Position numbers and translations under genes: made by a program. A DNA stretch of 26,809 nt from an uncultured Parafilimonas sp. (GTDB lineage Bacteria; Bacteroidota; Bacteroidia; Chitinophagales; Chitinophagaceae), in NCBI GenBank assembly GCA_937892395.1, contig CALAGJ010000123.1, positions 1 through 26,809 of the forward strand. The letters are read 5' to 3'. This document shows, piece by piece, positions 17,010 to 25,839 of the stretch (position 1 is its first letter; each line of letters starts with the position of its first letter). The notes beneath the pieces are model-generated. The model was not told the DNA's origin and ran no database searches. It saw nothing but the letters and a program-made list of their open reading frames with translations.

Positions 17010-17033
17010 GATAGCGGCTATCATACATTTTTT
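17010..17033 (+). terminator. Weak terminator-like hairpin after the SDR gene
   Basis: GATAG-CGG-CTATC (17010-17022) followed by a T-run at 17028-17033. The stem is only 5 bp, so activity is uncertain. It lies in the convergent gap between the SDR and cupin genes. Confidence 0.35.
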
Positions 17034-17065
17034 GAAGATTTTTTCTTGAATGATTCAATCCAATT

Positions 17066-17557
17066 TCATCGTCCAAAATCATCTTGAAGCCTTACAATAT
17101 CATCTTCATCTGAGGGATTATTTGCATCCGTATGCTGCCATATTTCAGCAATAACACCCCATGTATCTAATCCCATTAATCTATGTCTTTCCCCTTGTTG
17201 GAGTTGAATATATTCACCCTCCTTTAAAATAATTTGCTTGTCTTCTTCATCAGAATGGCTTGTAACAACACCCACAGTTCCACTGATGCATTTCCATATT
17301 TCTGCCCTTCTATGATGGTATTGCCAACTGAGCCGCTTACCTGGTGCCACCATTAATATTTTAGGGCTTATTTTTCCAGATTCATTCACTTTTATAAAAT
17401 GATTTGATGCGAAAAATTTTGCAACAAAAAAATCAGACTGAGTTTCGTTTAATACATAAAAACCACCCCATGGCCTTAATAAATCTTGGCTAACAATTTC
17501 AAAATTTTGTGAAGATAAATATTGAGCCACCTCTGAAAAAATACTGCACATTCTCAT
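17066..17557 (-). CDS. Cupin protein of the type II phosphomannose isomerase kind
   Basis: 163 residues forming one cupin domain. It matches the C-terminal isomerase domain of bifunctional mannose-1-P guanylyltransferase/mannose-6-P isomerases: RPWGGFYVL, VAPGKRLSWQYHHRRAEIWK (metal-binding His and Glu), GEYIQLQQGERHRL, and the closing EIWQH...DEDDIVRLQDDFGR. The guanylyltransferase half is absent, so it could act as a stand-alone mannose-6-phosphate isomerase or bind another sugar. It is divergent from the GntR-type regulator and shares its upstream region, which suggests joint control with the sugar locus. A second ATG at 17551 is an alternative start. Confidence 0.8.
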   Translation of the reverse strand: MRMCSIFSEVAQYLSSQNFEIVSQDLLRPWGGFYVLNETQSDFFVAKFFASNHFIKVNESGKISPKILMVAPGKRLSWQYHHRRAEIWKCISGTVGVVTSHSDEEDKQIILKEGEYIQLQQGERHRLMGLDTWGVIAEIWQHTDANNPSDEDDIVRLQDDFGR

Positions 17558-17573
17558 ATTATATTTGGAATAG

Positions 17574-17581
17574 CAAATTTA
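17574..17581 (-). promoter_or_regulatory. Candidate -7 box for the cupin gene
   Basis: The minus strand reads TAAATTTG, matching TAnnTTTG, 16 bases before the ATG. No TTG at the proper distance is seen. Confidence 0.35.
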
Positions 17582-17650
17582 GGGGCAAATAAATGCAAGA
17601 TTGATAGTAAATTTTAAAATTGTACCCAAATGCAAAAAAATAATTTTTTG

Positions 17651-17690
17651 TATTTGTTATTTTCAATATGTTTGAACATTTAAACAAATA
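17651..17690 (+). promoter_or_regulatory. Nested palindrome at the regulator start, candidate GntR operator and promoter
   Basis: Outer arms TATTTGTT (17651-17658) and AACAAATA (17683-17690) are perfect complements. Inside lies GTTTGAACATTTAAAC (17670-17685), a 16-bp imperfect palindrome with 12 symmetric positions. A -7-like box TATGTTTG (17667-17674) overlaps it, with a TTTG 16 bases upstream. The site ends 3 bases before the regulator's ATG. A bound GntR dimer here would block the promoter, giving autoregulation; this is inference. Confidence 0.5.
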
Positions 17691-17693
17691 TAT

Positions 17694-18428
17694 ATGTCCT
17701 CATTTATTATCAATCATTCCAGTGCAGTGCCGCTTCATGCACAGGTAGAAGATTTGCTGCGTAATTTAATCAATCAACCCGAATATCAGGAAGGTAAAAT
17801 GCTGCCCAATGAAGTGGATATGGCAAAAAGATTGGGCATTTCAAGAAATACGGTACGGCAGGCTACCAATAAATTAGTATATGAAAAATTATTAGTGCGC
17901 AAAAAAGGCGTTGGTACAAAAGTTGCAAAAAATAGTGTTACCACACAGTTAGACCAATGGCATAGCTTCACACATGAAATGGATGAAAAAGGAGTCCATT
18001 TTAAAAACTATGCTATATCGGTAGAATGGGTAACGGCAGATAAAGAAATATGCAAGCTCTTTCACATCCCCGTAAAAACAAAAGTATTGATGCTAAAGAG
18101 AGTGAGGGGCTTAGATAGCGGACCTTTTGTATATTTCATTTCATACTTTCATCCACGCATCGGCCTCACCGGGCAGGAAGATTTTTCACGATCCTTATAT
18201 GATATTCTTGAAAACGATTACCACAGTTTACCCACACTTTCCAGAGAGGGTATCAGCGCCATTGTTGCGGATGCAGAACTTGCAAAAATTTTAAAACTCA
18301 AGAAAGGGGATCCAATTCTTTATAGAAAAAGAGTGGTGCTTGATCCGGGCAATAGGCCAATCGAATATAATATTGGATATTACAGAGCAGATAAGTTCAC
18401 TTATACCATTGATATCAAACGGAAATAA
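17694..18428 (+). CDS. GntR-family (HutC/UTRA) transcriptional regulator
   Basis: 244 residues. The N-terminal winged helix (about 10-77) contains LHAQVEDLLRNLI, the helix-turn-helix NEVDMAKRLGISRNTVRQAT and the wing LVRKKGVGTKVA. The C-terminal UTRA domain (about 90-240) binds small effectors in this subfamily, commonly sugar phosphates or amino acid derivatives; GFYRADKFTYTIDI-like ends are typical (here GYYRADKFTYTIDI). It precedes susC by only 26 bases in the same direction and probably senses a sugar phosphate from this pathway, acting as a repressor. The effector is not known. Most Bacteroidota SusCD loci use other regulators (hybrid sensors, ECF sigma/anti-sigma, SusR), so a GntR head gene is notable. 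Confidence 0.9.
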   Translation: MSSFIINHSSAVPLHAQVEDLLRNLINQPEYQEGKMLPNEVDMAKRLGISRNTVRQATNKLVYEKLLVRKKGVGTKVAKNSVTTQLDQWHSFTHEMDEKGVHFKNYAISVEWVTADKEICKLFHIPVKTKVLMLKRVRGLDSGPFVYFISYFHPRIGLTGQEDFSRSLYDILENDYHSLPTLSREGISAIVADAELAKILKLKKGDPILYRKRVVLDPGNRPIEYNIGYYRADKFTYTIDIKRK

Positions 18429-18444
18429 AATTTCTCAACTTCAA

Positions 18445-18461
18445 TTTTCACGCAGTGAAAA
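18445..18461 (+). promoter_or_regulatory. Hairpin/palindrome enclosing the susC start codon
   Basis: TTTTCACGCAGTGAAAA: perfect 7-bp arms (18445-18451, 18455-18461) around a 3-base loop. The GTG start codon is the first three bases of the 3' arm. It could act as an RNA hairpin limiting susC translation relative to the regulator, or as a DNA operator. Confidence 0.5.
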
Positions 18462-21400
18462 CCAAATTCCCATATACCATTTTACTTGTTTTAAGTATTT
18501 TGGTATCTACAATAACAAATGCTCAATCTACACTTTCATTAAAAGGTAAAATACTAAATGAAAAAGGTGAACCGCTACCAGGGGTTACCATAAATGTATT
18601 AAATCCAAAAGCAATTTTATTGAGCGAAGCTGATGGTAGTTTTGTCATATCAATTGCAAAAAAAGGTGCTTATGTACAGTTTTCATTTACAGGACTAAAA
18701 GACCAGGAACTCTTTGTAAAATCTACAAATGATATTTCAACAATTGTAATGACAAGCAATGCAAATGAGCTACAGTCTGTTGTGGTTATTGGCTATGGTA
18801 CGGTGAAGAAAAAAGACTTAACAGGATCTGTGGCAATTGTAAAAGCAGATGAAATAAAAGCCGTGCCAGTTACCACATTTGATCAGGCATTACAAGGTAG
18901 AGCAGCAGGAGTAATTGTAACTCAAAATACAGGCAAGCCTGGCGGTGAAACCTCAGTACGCATAAGAGGCACTACATCCATCAATGCTGGCAATGAACCA
19001 CTTTATGTAGTGGATGGTCTTGTAATAAATAGTGATGGAGGTGAGCTAAATACTGGGATTCAAAGAGGCCCAAGAGTAAGTGCATTAGCAGCAATTAATC
19101 CAAGTGATATAGAATCAATGGAAATATTGAAGGATGCCTCTGCCACTTCAATTTATGGATCAAGAGGAGCAAATGGAGTAATCCTTATTACCACAAAAAG
19201 AGGACGAACTGGTACAGGTTTGGTGAGTTTCGAATCCTATTATGGAATACAGCAAATTGCCAATAAATTAAATTTACTAAATGCTTCAGAATATGGAAAC
19301 CTCGTAAATGAAGCAAAGATCAATGCAGGCCGCACACCTATCTACGTTAATCCCAAAAATTTAGGAGAAGGAACTGATTGGCAGAATGAATTATTTAGAG
19401 AAGCACCTATGGCTAACTATGCATTATCATTCACCGGAGGTGATGAGAAAACAAAATATGCCATCAGTGGAAACTTTTTTACCCAAGATGGTATCATCAT
19501 ATCTTCAGACTTTAAACGCTATTCCTTTAGAGCAAATTTAGATAGGGATGTTACGTCAAAACTCACTGTGGGTAGTAGTGCATCTTATGTAAGTGTAAGC
19601 TCCACCGGAGTACTTACAAATGCAGGCACAATCATACCGGGCAATGTAACAGGAGCCTTATTATTTAACCCTATTTTACCGGTTTATGACTCTGCACAAA
19701 AAGGAGGTTATACTTTTCAAAATGACAGAGGTGGGAATATCGGTAATCCTGTAGCAGACGCAAAAGAATATACTTCCTATGGCGTAAGCAGCAGATTCAT
19801 TGGAAACTTCTATGCCAGATATAAAATTGCTTCTACATTAGAGTTTAAAACCAGTTTTGGATTAGATGCATTTGATCAAAAAGATAATTCTTTTGGCCCT
19901 AATTATTTAAAGCGTACACAAGCCAGCAAAGGAGAAGCATCTGTTGGTACAATACGTGGGCAAACCTGGCTTTGGGAAAATACAATTAACTATAACAAAC
20001 ACTTTAATGACATACACAACCTTAACATTGTAGTAGGACAAACAGCACAGCAATTCAAGAATGAATCCCTCACCGCCATCGCCTTTGATTTTCCGGATGA
20101 TCGCACAGGGTATCATAATATTTCTGCAGGACTCAATCCACAAAAACCAATCAATAATGAATCCAAATGGAGTTTGCTTTCTTACTTAACACGCATCAAC
20201 TATTCATTAAGCAATCGTTATCTATTTACATTTACCGGAAGGGTAGATGGTTCATCAAAATTTGCTAAAGGAAATCAATATGGTTTCTTCCCATCAGGTG
20301 CCGTGGCATGGCACATCAGCAACGAAAGATTTTTAGAAAATACTTCATGGATCTACGATTTAAAGCTACGTGCCAGTTATGGCATTGTAGGCAATCAGTC
20401 CATTCCTCCTTATCAGTCTTTGGCTTTAATTGGCGCCTACGGTGAAGGTGTCTTCAATAGCTCAGCAGGCGCTGAAATATACACAGGTCTTGAGCCACTA
20501 ACTTATAGCAATAAAAACCTTAAATGGGAAACAACCAGCCAGTCAGACATAGGGGTTGATTTCTCTTTATTGAATAGTCGCATCTCTATTACGGCAGATT
20601 ATTATCATAAGCTTACAAGGAATCTACTTTTATCTACACCCATACCTACAACCACTGGTTTTAGTTCTACAGTACTCAATGTTGGTAATATTGAAAATAA
20701 AGGATTTGACTTTGATATTCGCACTAACAATATTGACAAGAAAGTAAAATGGAATACATCACTTAATATTTCAATCAATCGCAATAAGATTACAAATCTA
20801 AATAGTGATGACGATATTCTCTTTATAACTCTATTGAGAGAAGGACAGCCGGTAGGAACTTTTTTCGGATATATATTTGAAGGTATATTTCAAACAGATG
20901 AAGAGGCTGCAAACAGTGCAGTACTTATAGGCCAAGAGCGCACCGCTCCCAACCCCGCCTCTTGGGCAAGAGCTGGCGATCGGAAATACAAAGACATCAA
21001 TAGTGATGGCGTTATTGATGCAAACGACAGGGTCATAACCGGTAGTGCTCAACCAGATTTTGTATGGGGAATGAATAATACTTTTTCTTATGCAAGTTTT
21101 GATTTAAGTGTTTTTTTTCAAGGCAGTCAGGGCAATGAAATGCTGAATAATAATAATATTGATTTACTCAATTTTACTGGCCAAAACAATGTATTGGCAG
21201 AGCCAGGTTTAAATAGATGGACGCCTGAAAACCCATCTAACCAATATCCCAGAGCTGTATCAAATGGTAGTTTGGATTATGCTGTTCAATCTACAGTTTA
21301 TGTAGAAGATGCCTCTTATATACGATTAAGAAATATAACTTTAGGGTATCGTTTACCACAAACAATTATTCGTAAACTACACATACATGATTGCAGACTA

Positions 21401-21556
21401 TATGCAAGTGCATCCAACCTGTTTGTGTGGACTGATTATTCAGGCTACGATCCTGAAGCAAACACCTATGGTCAAAGTACTTTTTTAGTGGGGGTAGATC
21501 AAGGCGGATACCCACAGGCAAAGTTTTTTACAGCAGGCATAAACATTGGTTTCTAA
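18455..21556 (+). CDS. SusC/RagA-family TonB-dependent outer-membrane transporter
   Basis: 1033 residues. A signal peptide (1-24, cut after TNAQ) leads to a carboxypeptidase-like beta-sandwich domain (about 27-105, LKGKILNEKGEPLPGVTINV). After the TonB-box region (SVVVIGYGTVKKKDLTGSV) comes the plug with the SusC signature LQGRAAGVIV and VRIRGTTSINAGNEPLYVVD, then a 22-strand barrel ending in AGINIGF with the terminal Phe typical of outer-membrane proteins. It imports oligosaccharides with its SusD partner, powered by TonB. GTG is the only sensible start: no ATG precedes the signal peptide in frame. It lacks the extra N-terminal DUF4880/STN signalling domain, consistent with control by the GntR protein rather than an anti-sigma partner. 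Confidence 0.94.
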   Translation: MKTKFPYTILLVLSILVSTITNAQSTLSLKGKILNEKGEPLPGVTINVLNPKAILLSEADGSFVISIAKKGAYVQFSFTGLKDQELFVKSTNDISTIVMTSNANELQSVVVIGYGTVKKKDLTGSVAIVKADEIKAVPVTTFDQALQGRAAGVIVTQNTGKPGGETSVRIRGTTSINAGNEPLYVVDGLVINSDGGELNTGIQRGPRVSALAAINPSDIESMEILKDASATSIYGSRGANGVILITTKRGRTGTGLVSFESYYGIQQIANKLNLLNASEYGNLVNEAKINAGRTPIYVNPKNLGEGTDWQNELFREAPMANYALSFTGGDEKTKYAISGNFFTQDGIIISSDFKRYSFRANLDRDVTSKLTVGSSASYVSVSSTGVLTNAGTIIPGNVTGALLFNPILPVYDSAQKGGYTFQNDRGGNIGNPVADAKEYTSYGVSSRFIGNFYARYKIASTLEFKTSFGLDAFDQKDNSFGPNYLKRTQASKGEASVGTIRGQTWLWENTINYNKHFNDIHNLNIVVGQTAQQFKNESLTAIAFDFPDDRTGYHNISAGLNPQKPINNESKWSLLSYLTRINYSLSNRYLFTFTGRVDGSSKFAKGNQYGFFPSGAVAWHISNERFLENTSWIYDLKLRASYGIVGNQSIPPYQSLALIGAYGEGVFNSSAGAEIYTGLEPLTYSNKNLKWETTSQSDIGVDFSLLNSRISITADYYHKLTRNLLLSTPIPTTTGFSSTVLNVGNIENKGFDFDIRTNNIDKKVKWNTSLNISINRNKITNLNSDDDILFITLLREGQPVGTFFGYIFEGIFQTDEEAANSAVLIGQERTAPNPASWARAGDRKYKDINSDGVIDANDRVITGSAQPDFVWGMNNTFSYASFDLSVFFQGSQGNEMLNNNNIDLLNFTGQNNVLAEPGLNRWTPENPSNQYPRAVSNGSLDYAVQSTVYVEDASYIRLRNITLGYRLPQTIIRKLHIHDCRLYASASNLFVWTDYSGYDPEANTYGQSTFLVGVDQGGYPQAKFFTAGINIGF

Positions 21557-21573
21557 ACAAAAAATTAAGTAAG

Positions 21574-23043
21574 ATGAAAAAATATTTTTATATACCCATT
21601 GTCTTCGCCACAGTAATATTTTGCAATATTTCCTGCTCTAAATTTTTGGATGAAAATCCACCAAACTTGATAGATGAAGAAAAGTTTTTTGAAACGGAAG
21701 CAGATGCAATTGCCTCGGTAAACTCAATTTATTCTTATTTAAACGCTCAAAAAGCAGCACCATTCACCGGCACTTATCACAGTACTTTCTGGGCTGTAAT
21801 CGGTCTTGCATCAGACGAATTAAAACAGGGCAATCTGGAGCTAAATCATCCCAACATGGAGCCTATTGGCAATTTTACCTTCAGCCCTCTGTACACTGAA
21901 TTTGCTGAAATATGGCAGCAACAATATAAGCCCATCACATTGGCAAATATTTCAATTGAAAATATTCCATCTGTTGATATGGATGAAACACTCAAAGGAA
22001 GATTAGTGGGTGAAGCCCGTTTTTTGCGTGCCCTACTTTACTTTAACATGGTTCGCATGTTTGGTGAAATTCCCTTGGTGCTGTCTGCCACAGAACCATT
22101 ATCACCCACTCCATCTTCTGAAGATGCTATCTATGATGCAATCATAAATGACCTCACCGAAGCCATCAATGTATTGCCTGATACATACCCTCCAAAAAAT
22201 GGGAGAGGCCGTGCTACTAAGGGTGCAGCAAATGCCTTACTGGCAAAAGTGTATCTCACTAGAAATAATTGGCAGGGTTGTATTGACCATTGTATGAATA
22301 CAATCAACTCTGGTCAATATGATTTGTGGCAAGATTTTGCAGATGCATTTAAACTCAAAAACAGAGGTGGTAAAGAGTCTGTTTTTGCTGTTGGTTTTGG
22401 AGATGCAAATGGGGCAATTAGTTTTTGGGAAGTAGGTCAATTTTTAGTAAGGCTGTTACCACCTGCATTGCAGCAGGAAGGTGTTATAAATTGCCAAGGC
22501 TGGCAATATCCTACACAAAATTTGTATAATAGTTTTGCTGCGCAAGATAGAAGAAGAACCGTAACCTTTGGAACCATTGCCAACGGGAATCCAATAGCAC
22601 CATATATCATCAAATATTGGGACAGACCGGCTGAGCCAAAAGGCAATGAAAGTGAAAATGATTTTCAGGTTATTCGATACTCAGATGTACTACTCATGGC
22701 AGCAGAAGCATACAATGAAGTAGGTAATACACCGGAGGCAGAAAAATATATTAACCTCATCAGAAAAAGAGCTCGTTGGGATGGTACAAAATACTTGAAT
22801 ATTTTACCCGATATATCTGGACTAAATCAATCCCAATTTAGAGATACTGTATTGAATGAACGCAAATGGGAATTGGTATGTGAGGGACATCGTTGGTTTG
22901 ATTTGAAGCGTACCGGAAAACTCGAAACTATCGTTCCTCTATCAAAGTCGGGCATATTGCCGCAGGCAAAAAATTATTTATTTCCAAAGCCCCAGCGGGA
23001 AATTGATCTCAACTCAAACCTAATACAAAATGATGGATATTGA
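21574..23043 (+). CDS. SusD/RagB-family substrate-binding lipoprotein
   Basis: 489 residues. Lipoprotein signal peptide with Cys21 in CNISCSKFLDENPP, the usual SusD beginning. The SusD-like N-terminal half includes FFETEADAIASVNSIYSYLN and GEARFLRALLYFNMVRMFGE (a TPR helix pair), and the C-terminal half ends with NERKWELVCEGHRWFDLKRTGK, a strong family hallmark. It sits on the cell surface as a lid over SusC and binds the sugar. It starts 17 bases after susC. The glycan cannot be named from this sequence alone. The stop codon lies in a 14-bp palindrome. Confidence 0.94.
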   Translation: MKKYFYIPIVFATVIFCNISCSKFLDENPPNLIDEEKFFETEADAIASVNSIYSYLNAQKAAPFTGTYHSTFWAVIGLASDELKQGNLELNHPNMEPIGNFTFSPLYTEFAEIWQQQYKPITLANISIENIPSVDMDETLKGRLVGEARFLRALLYFNMVRMFGEIPLVLSATEPLSPTPSSEDAIYDAIINDLTEAINVLPDTYPPKNGRGRATKGAANALLAKVYLTRNNWQGCIDHCMNTINSGQYDLWQDFADAFKLKNRGGKESVFAVGFGDANGAISFWEVGQFLVRLLPPALQQEGVINCQGWQYPTQNLYNSFAAQDRRRTVTFGTIANGNPIAPYIIKYWDRPAEPKGNESENDFQVIRYSDVLLMAAEAYNEVGNTPEAEKYINLIRKRARWDGTKYLNILPDISGLNQSQFRDTVLNERKWELVCEGHRWFDLKRTGKLETIVPLSKSGILPQAKNYLFPKPQREIDLNSNLIQNDGY

Positions 23044-23050
23044 TCAATAT
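23037..23050. promoter_or_regulatory. 14-bp perfect palindrome over the susD stop codon
   Basis: ATATTGATCAATAT is its own reverse complement. It starts 7 bases inside susD and ends 46 bases before the kinase gene. It might be a regulator site for an internal promoter, though no TAnnTTTG box is seen after it. Short AT-rich palindromes can be chance. Confidence 0.3.
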
Positions 23051-23096
23051 AAAATTGTCTTGTTTTATTTTTTTACAAAGTTGATACAACCCTTGT

Positions 23097-24047
23097 ATGA
23101 GTAAAATATATGATATCTGTATTGACTTAGGTGGCACCAAAATAAAAATAGCTTTGGTGAGCAATGGCATGGTGTTTACTTCAGAGGTGATAGATGCGAT
23201 TAGTGCTAATGGACTCAAAGAAAGATTGCATGTCATACAGGATATTGTGGATGCCATGTTAGAAAAGCAACAGATACCATTGAGTACTATTGGAGCAGTT
23301 TGCATTTCAGTGCCGGGCATTGTAGATCCTACAGCTAAAAGAGTTTTATCCATCGATAAAAAATTTGCTGATGCGCCGCAGATTGATTTTTTAGCATGGG
23401 CCGATGCATGTTGGCATTTACCATTATTCATGGATAATGATGCTCGCTGTGCAATGATTGGAGAATGGAAACATGGTGCTGCTAAAGGCTATCTTGATGC
23501 TGCAATCATGACATTGGGTACAGGCATTGGTAGCTCTGCTATAATGGATGGAAAAATAATACGAGGTAAACATTTTATGGCGGGCATACTTGGCGGTCAT
23601 AGCACCATAGATTTATATGGAGATAGATGCAACTGTGGCAATATAGGTTGTGGAGAAACGGTGATAGCCACCTGGAATATTGCTGAAAAAATAACACAGC
23701 ATATTGAATATCAAAATAGCAAACTATTTCAAACTATAAAACTTGATTTTGAAAGCGTTTTCAAACTTGCTAGTTCTGACCCACTTGCACAAATAATGCT
23801 AGAAAAAGCACTACACACTTGGGGTGCTTGTGCCGTCAATTTAATACATGCTTATGATCCGGAAATATTGGTGCTATCTGGCGGCATTATGCAAAGTGCA
23901 GATGTCGTAATACCCGCCATACAATCTTATATCAACAAACATGCTTGGACTCCTTGGGGCACTGTACAAGTTGTACCAGCAATGCATATTAATGAAGCAG
24001 CATTTTTAGGCGCAGCCGAATTAAATAAAATGAATCTATCAACATGA
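23097..24047 (+). CDS. ROK-family sugar kinase
   Basis: 316 residues. The phosphate-binding loop DLGGTKIKIALV is near the N-terminus, the catalytic Asp region is FMDNDARCAMIGEWKHGAAKG, a second ATP motif is TLGTGIGSSAIMDGKI, and the ROK zinc motif CNCGNIGC spans Cys178-Cys185. Kinases of this group phosphorylate glucose, mannose, fructose or N-acetyl-sugars at the 6-OH. Position directly before a mannose-6-phosphate isomerase gene, with a 4-base ATGA overlap, suggests mannose or a related hexose as substrate; that is inference. It has no helix-turn-helix, so it is a kinase and not a ROK repressor. Confidence 0.9.
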   Translation: MSKIYDICIDLGGTKIKIALVSNGMVFTSEVIDAISANGLKERLHVIQDIVDAMLEKQQIPLSTIGAVCISVPGIVDPTAKRVLSIDKKFADAPQIDFLAWADACWHLPLFMDNDARCAMIGEWKHGAAKGYLDAAIMTLGTGIGSSAIMDGKIIRGKHFMAGILGGHSTIDLYGDRCNCGNIGCGETVIATWNIAEKITQHIEYQNSKLFQTIKLDFESVFKLASSDPLAQIMLEKALHTWGACAVNLIHAYDPEILVLSGGIMQSADVVIPAIQSYINKHAWTPWGTVQVVPAMHINEAAFLGAAELNKMNLST

Positions 24048-25834
24048 ATCTTATAAAAAATAAATCGAATTATGATATGCTTCCCAGTATAAAAATTGAT
24101 GGGCATCAATGTTTTACCGGGTGGGATGCTATCGTCAATGTAATCCGTCAGCATGCTCAAAAAATCGATGCTGCAAAAAAAATAATAGCCATTGAATGTT
24201 ATCATGGTGTAGACACGAATGAATTGTGTACTGCAATGGAAGCATTGCATAACGACGTTAGGATAATACATTCGGCATTAGCATTAAAACAGCATGCTGA
24301 AATTGATAAAATGGTTTATCCATTTGTAACCGACGACCCAGTTTTTGGCTATATGACAGATCTGCGTTTTGAAGACTTTTTTTCAACAGAAAAAATAGCT
24401 GCTGCAAGCAACGAAATACAGTTATGTCCTAATGAATTTATTATCGTGATTGGGCAGGGGGCTTCTTTAATTGTAACTGATCCTGATTTATTGATTTATG
24501 CAGACATGCCTCGGTGGGAAATACAACTGCGCTATCGTAAAAATAAAATAAGTAATCTTGGTATTTCAAATACAGATGCGCCATTTAGTTACCAATATAA
24601 ACGCAGCTATTTTGTGGACTGGCGTGTGTGTGACAGTCATAAAAGATTAATAACTGAGGATGTAGATTTTTATTTAGATACAACAATCTATGGCAATGCT
24701 AAATTAGTATCTGCTGACGCAATGTGTGCAGCGCTTCACGCAGCTATCAACACACCTTTTCGCTTAGTACCATTTTTTGACCCCGGGCCATGGGGTGGTC
24801 AATGGCTAAAAGAGGTTTGTGATTTACCCAGGAATGAAATAAACTATGCTTGGGGTTTTGATTGTGTGCCAGAAGAAAATAGTTTGATGTTTGACTTTGA
24901 TGGTATATTGTATGAACTGCCTGCTATCAACTTAGTGTTCGCATATCCTGAACAATTGATGGGTAAAAAAACCTATGCATGTTTTGGCGCAGAATTTCCC
25001 ATACGATTCGATTTTTTGGATACCATGCAAGGAGGAAATTTAAGTTTACAAGTACATCCTTTAAAAGAATATATCAGGAAGCATTTTGGGATGAAATACA
25101 CGCAGGATGAGAGTTATTATATTTTGGATGCAGCACCAGAAGCATTCGTATATCTTGGATTGAAGGACAAAGTAGATGCAAATAAAATGATGGAAGATTT
25201 ACATCTTGCACAATCCAACAATGATTGGTTTTACGCAGACGAATATGTGGAGAAATGGGAAGTGAAAAAACATGATCATGTACTCATTCCATCAGGCACT
25301 GTACACTGTAGTGGTGCTAATAGTATGGTGTTGGAAATAAGTGCTACACCATACATTTTTACTTTTAAACTTTGGGACTGGGGCAGGCTGGGCCTTGATG
25401 GTAAACCCAGACCCATTTCATTGGAGCATGGCAAAGAAGTGATACAATGGAACCGTACAACAGAATGGACAAAACAAAACTTATTGCATCAGGAAAAACA
25501 GATAGCCAGTGGAGATGGTTGGGTAGAAGAACAAACAGGGTTAGACAGTAGTTCATTTATTGAAACAAGAAGACATTGGTTTTCAAAAAAGGTAACACAT
25601 CATACCAATGGCTCAGTAAATGTGATCAATGTAGTGGAAGGAAAATGCATTATAGTGGAGAGTCCTGAAGATGCATTTAAACCGTTTATAGTGCACTATG
25701 CCGAAACCTTCATAGTGCCTGCCGCCGTTGAAAAATATACAATACGGCCTTATAGGGAAAGTGAAGGCCATACTTGCGGTACTTTAAAAGCATCTATGCG
25801 TATTGAAAATCTTGAAAATATTCATAAAAACTAA
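24044..25834 (+). CDS. Two-part class I mannose-6-phosphate isomerase with kinase-like N-terminal half
   Basis: 596 residues, far longer than standard ManA (300-400). The C-terminal part, from about 240, is class I mannose-6-P isomerase: PGPWGGQWLKEV, then zinc ligands Gln336 and His338 (LSLQVHP), Glu356 (QDESYYIL) and His421 (PSGTVHCSG). This converts mannose-6-P to fructose-6-P. The N-terminal part (about 1-235) is another domain: KKIIAIECYHGVDTNEL stands where a uridine-kinase-like P-loop would be but lacks the GxxGxGKS/T residues, followed by YADMPRWEIQLRYRKNKI and SYFVDWRVCDSHKRLI, which recall phosphoribulokinase/uridine kinase folds. Its function is unknown. The gene is translationally coupled to the ROK kinase and 5 bases before the MFS gene. 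The isomerase call is firm; the N-terminal assignment is tentative. Confidence 0.82.
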   Translation: MNLIKNKSNYDMLPSIKIDGHQCFTGWDAIVNVIRQHAQKIDAAKKIIAIECYHGVDTNELCTAMEALHNDVRIIHSALALKQHAEIDKMVYPFVTDDPVFGYMTDLRFEDFFSTEKIAAASNEIQLCPNEFIIVIGQGASLIVTDPDLLIYADMPRWEIQLRYRKNKISNLGISNTDAPFSYQYKRSYFVDWRVCDSHKRLITEDVDFYLDTTIYGNAKLVSADAMCAALHAAINTPFRLVPFFDPGPWGGQWLKEVCDLPRNEINYAWGFDCVPEENSLMFDFDGILYELPAINLVFAYPEQLMGKKTYACFGAEFPIRFDFLDTMQGGNLSLQVHPLKEYIRKHFGMKYTQDESYYILDAAPEAFVYLGLKDKVDANKMMEDLHLAQSNNDWFYADEYVEKWEVKKHDHVLIPSGTVHCSGANSMVLEISATPYIFTFKLWDWGRLGLDGKPRPISLEHGKEVIQWNRTTEWTKQNLLHQEKQIASGDGWVEEQTGLDSSSFIETRRHWFSKKVTHHTNGSVNVINVVEGKCIIVESPEDAFKPFIVHYAETFIVPAAVEKYTIRPYRESEGHTCGTLKASMRIENLENIHKN

Positions 25835-25839
25835 ATAAT

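Noticed and set aside
23097..24047. ROK transcriptional repressor (NagC/Mlc type)
   Set aside because: The protein begins directly with the phosphate-binding loop and has no N-terminal helix-turn-helix.
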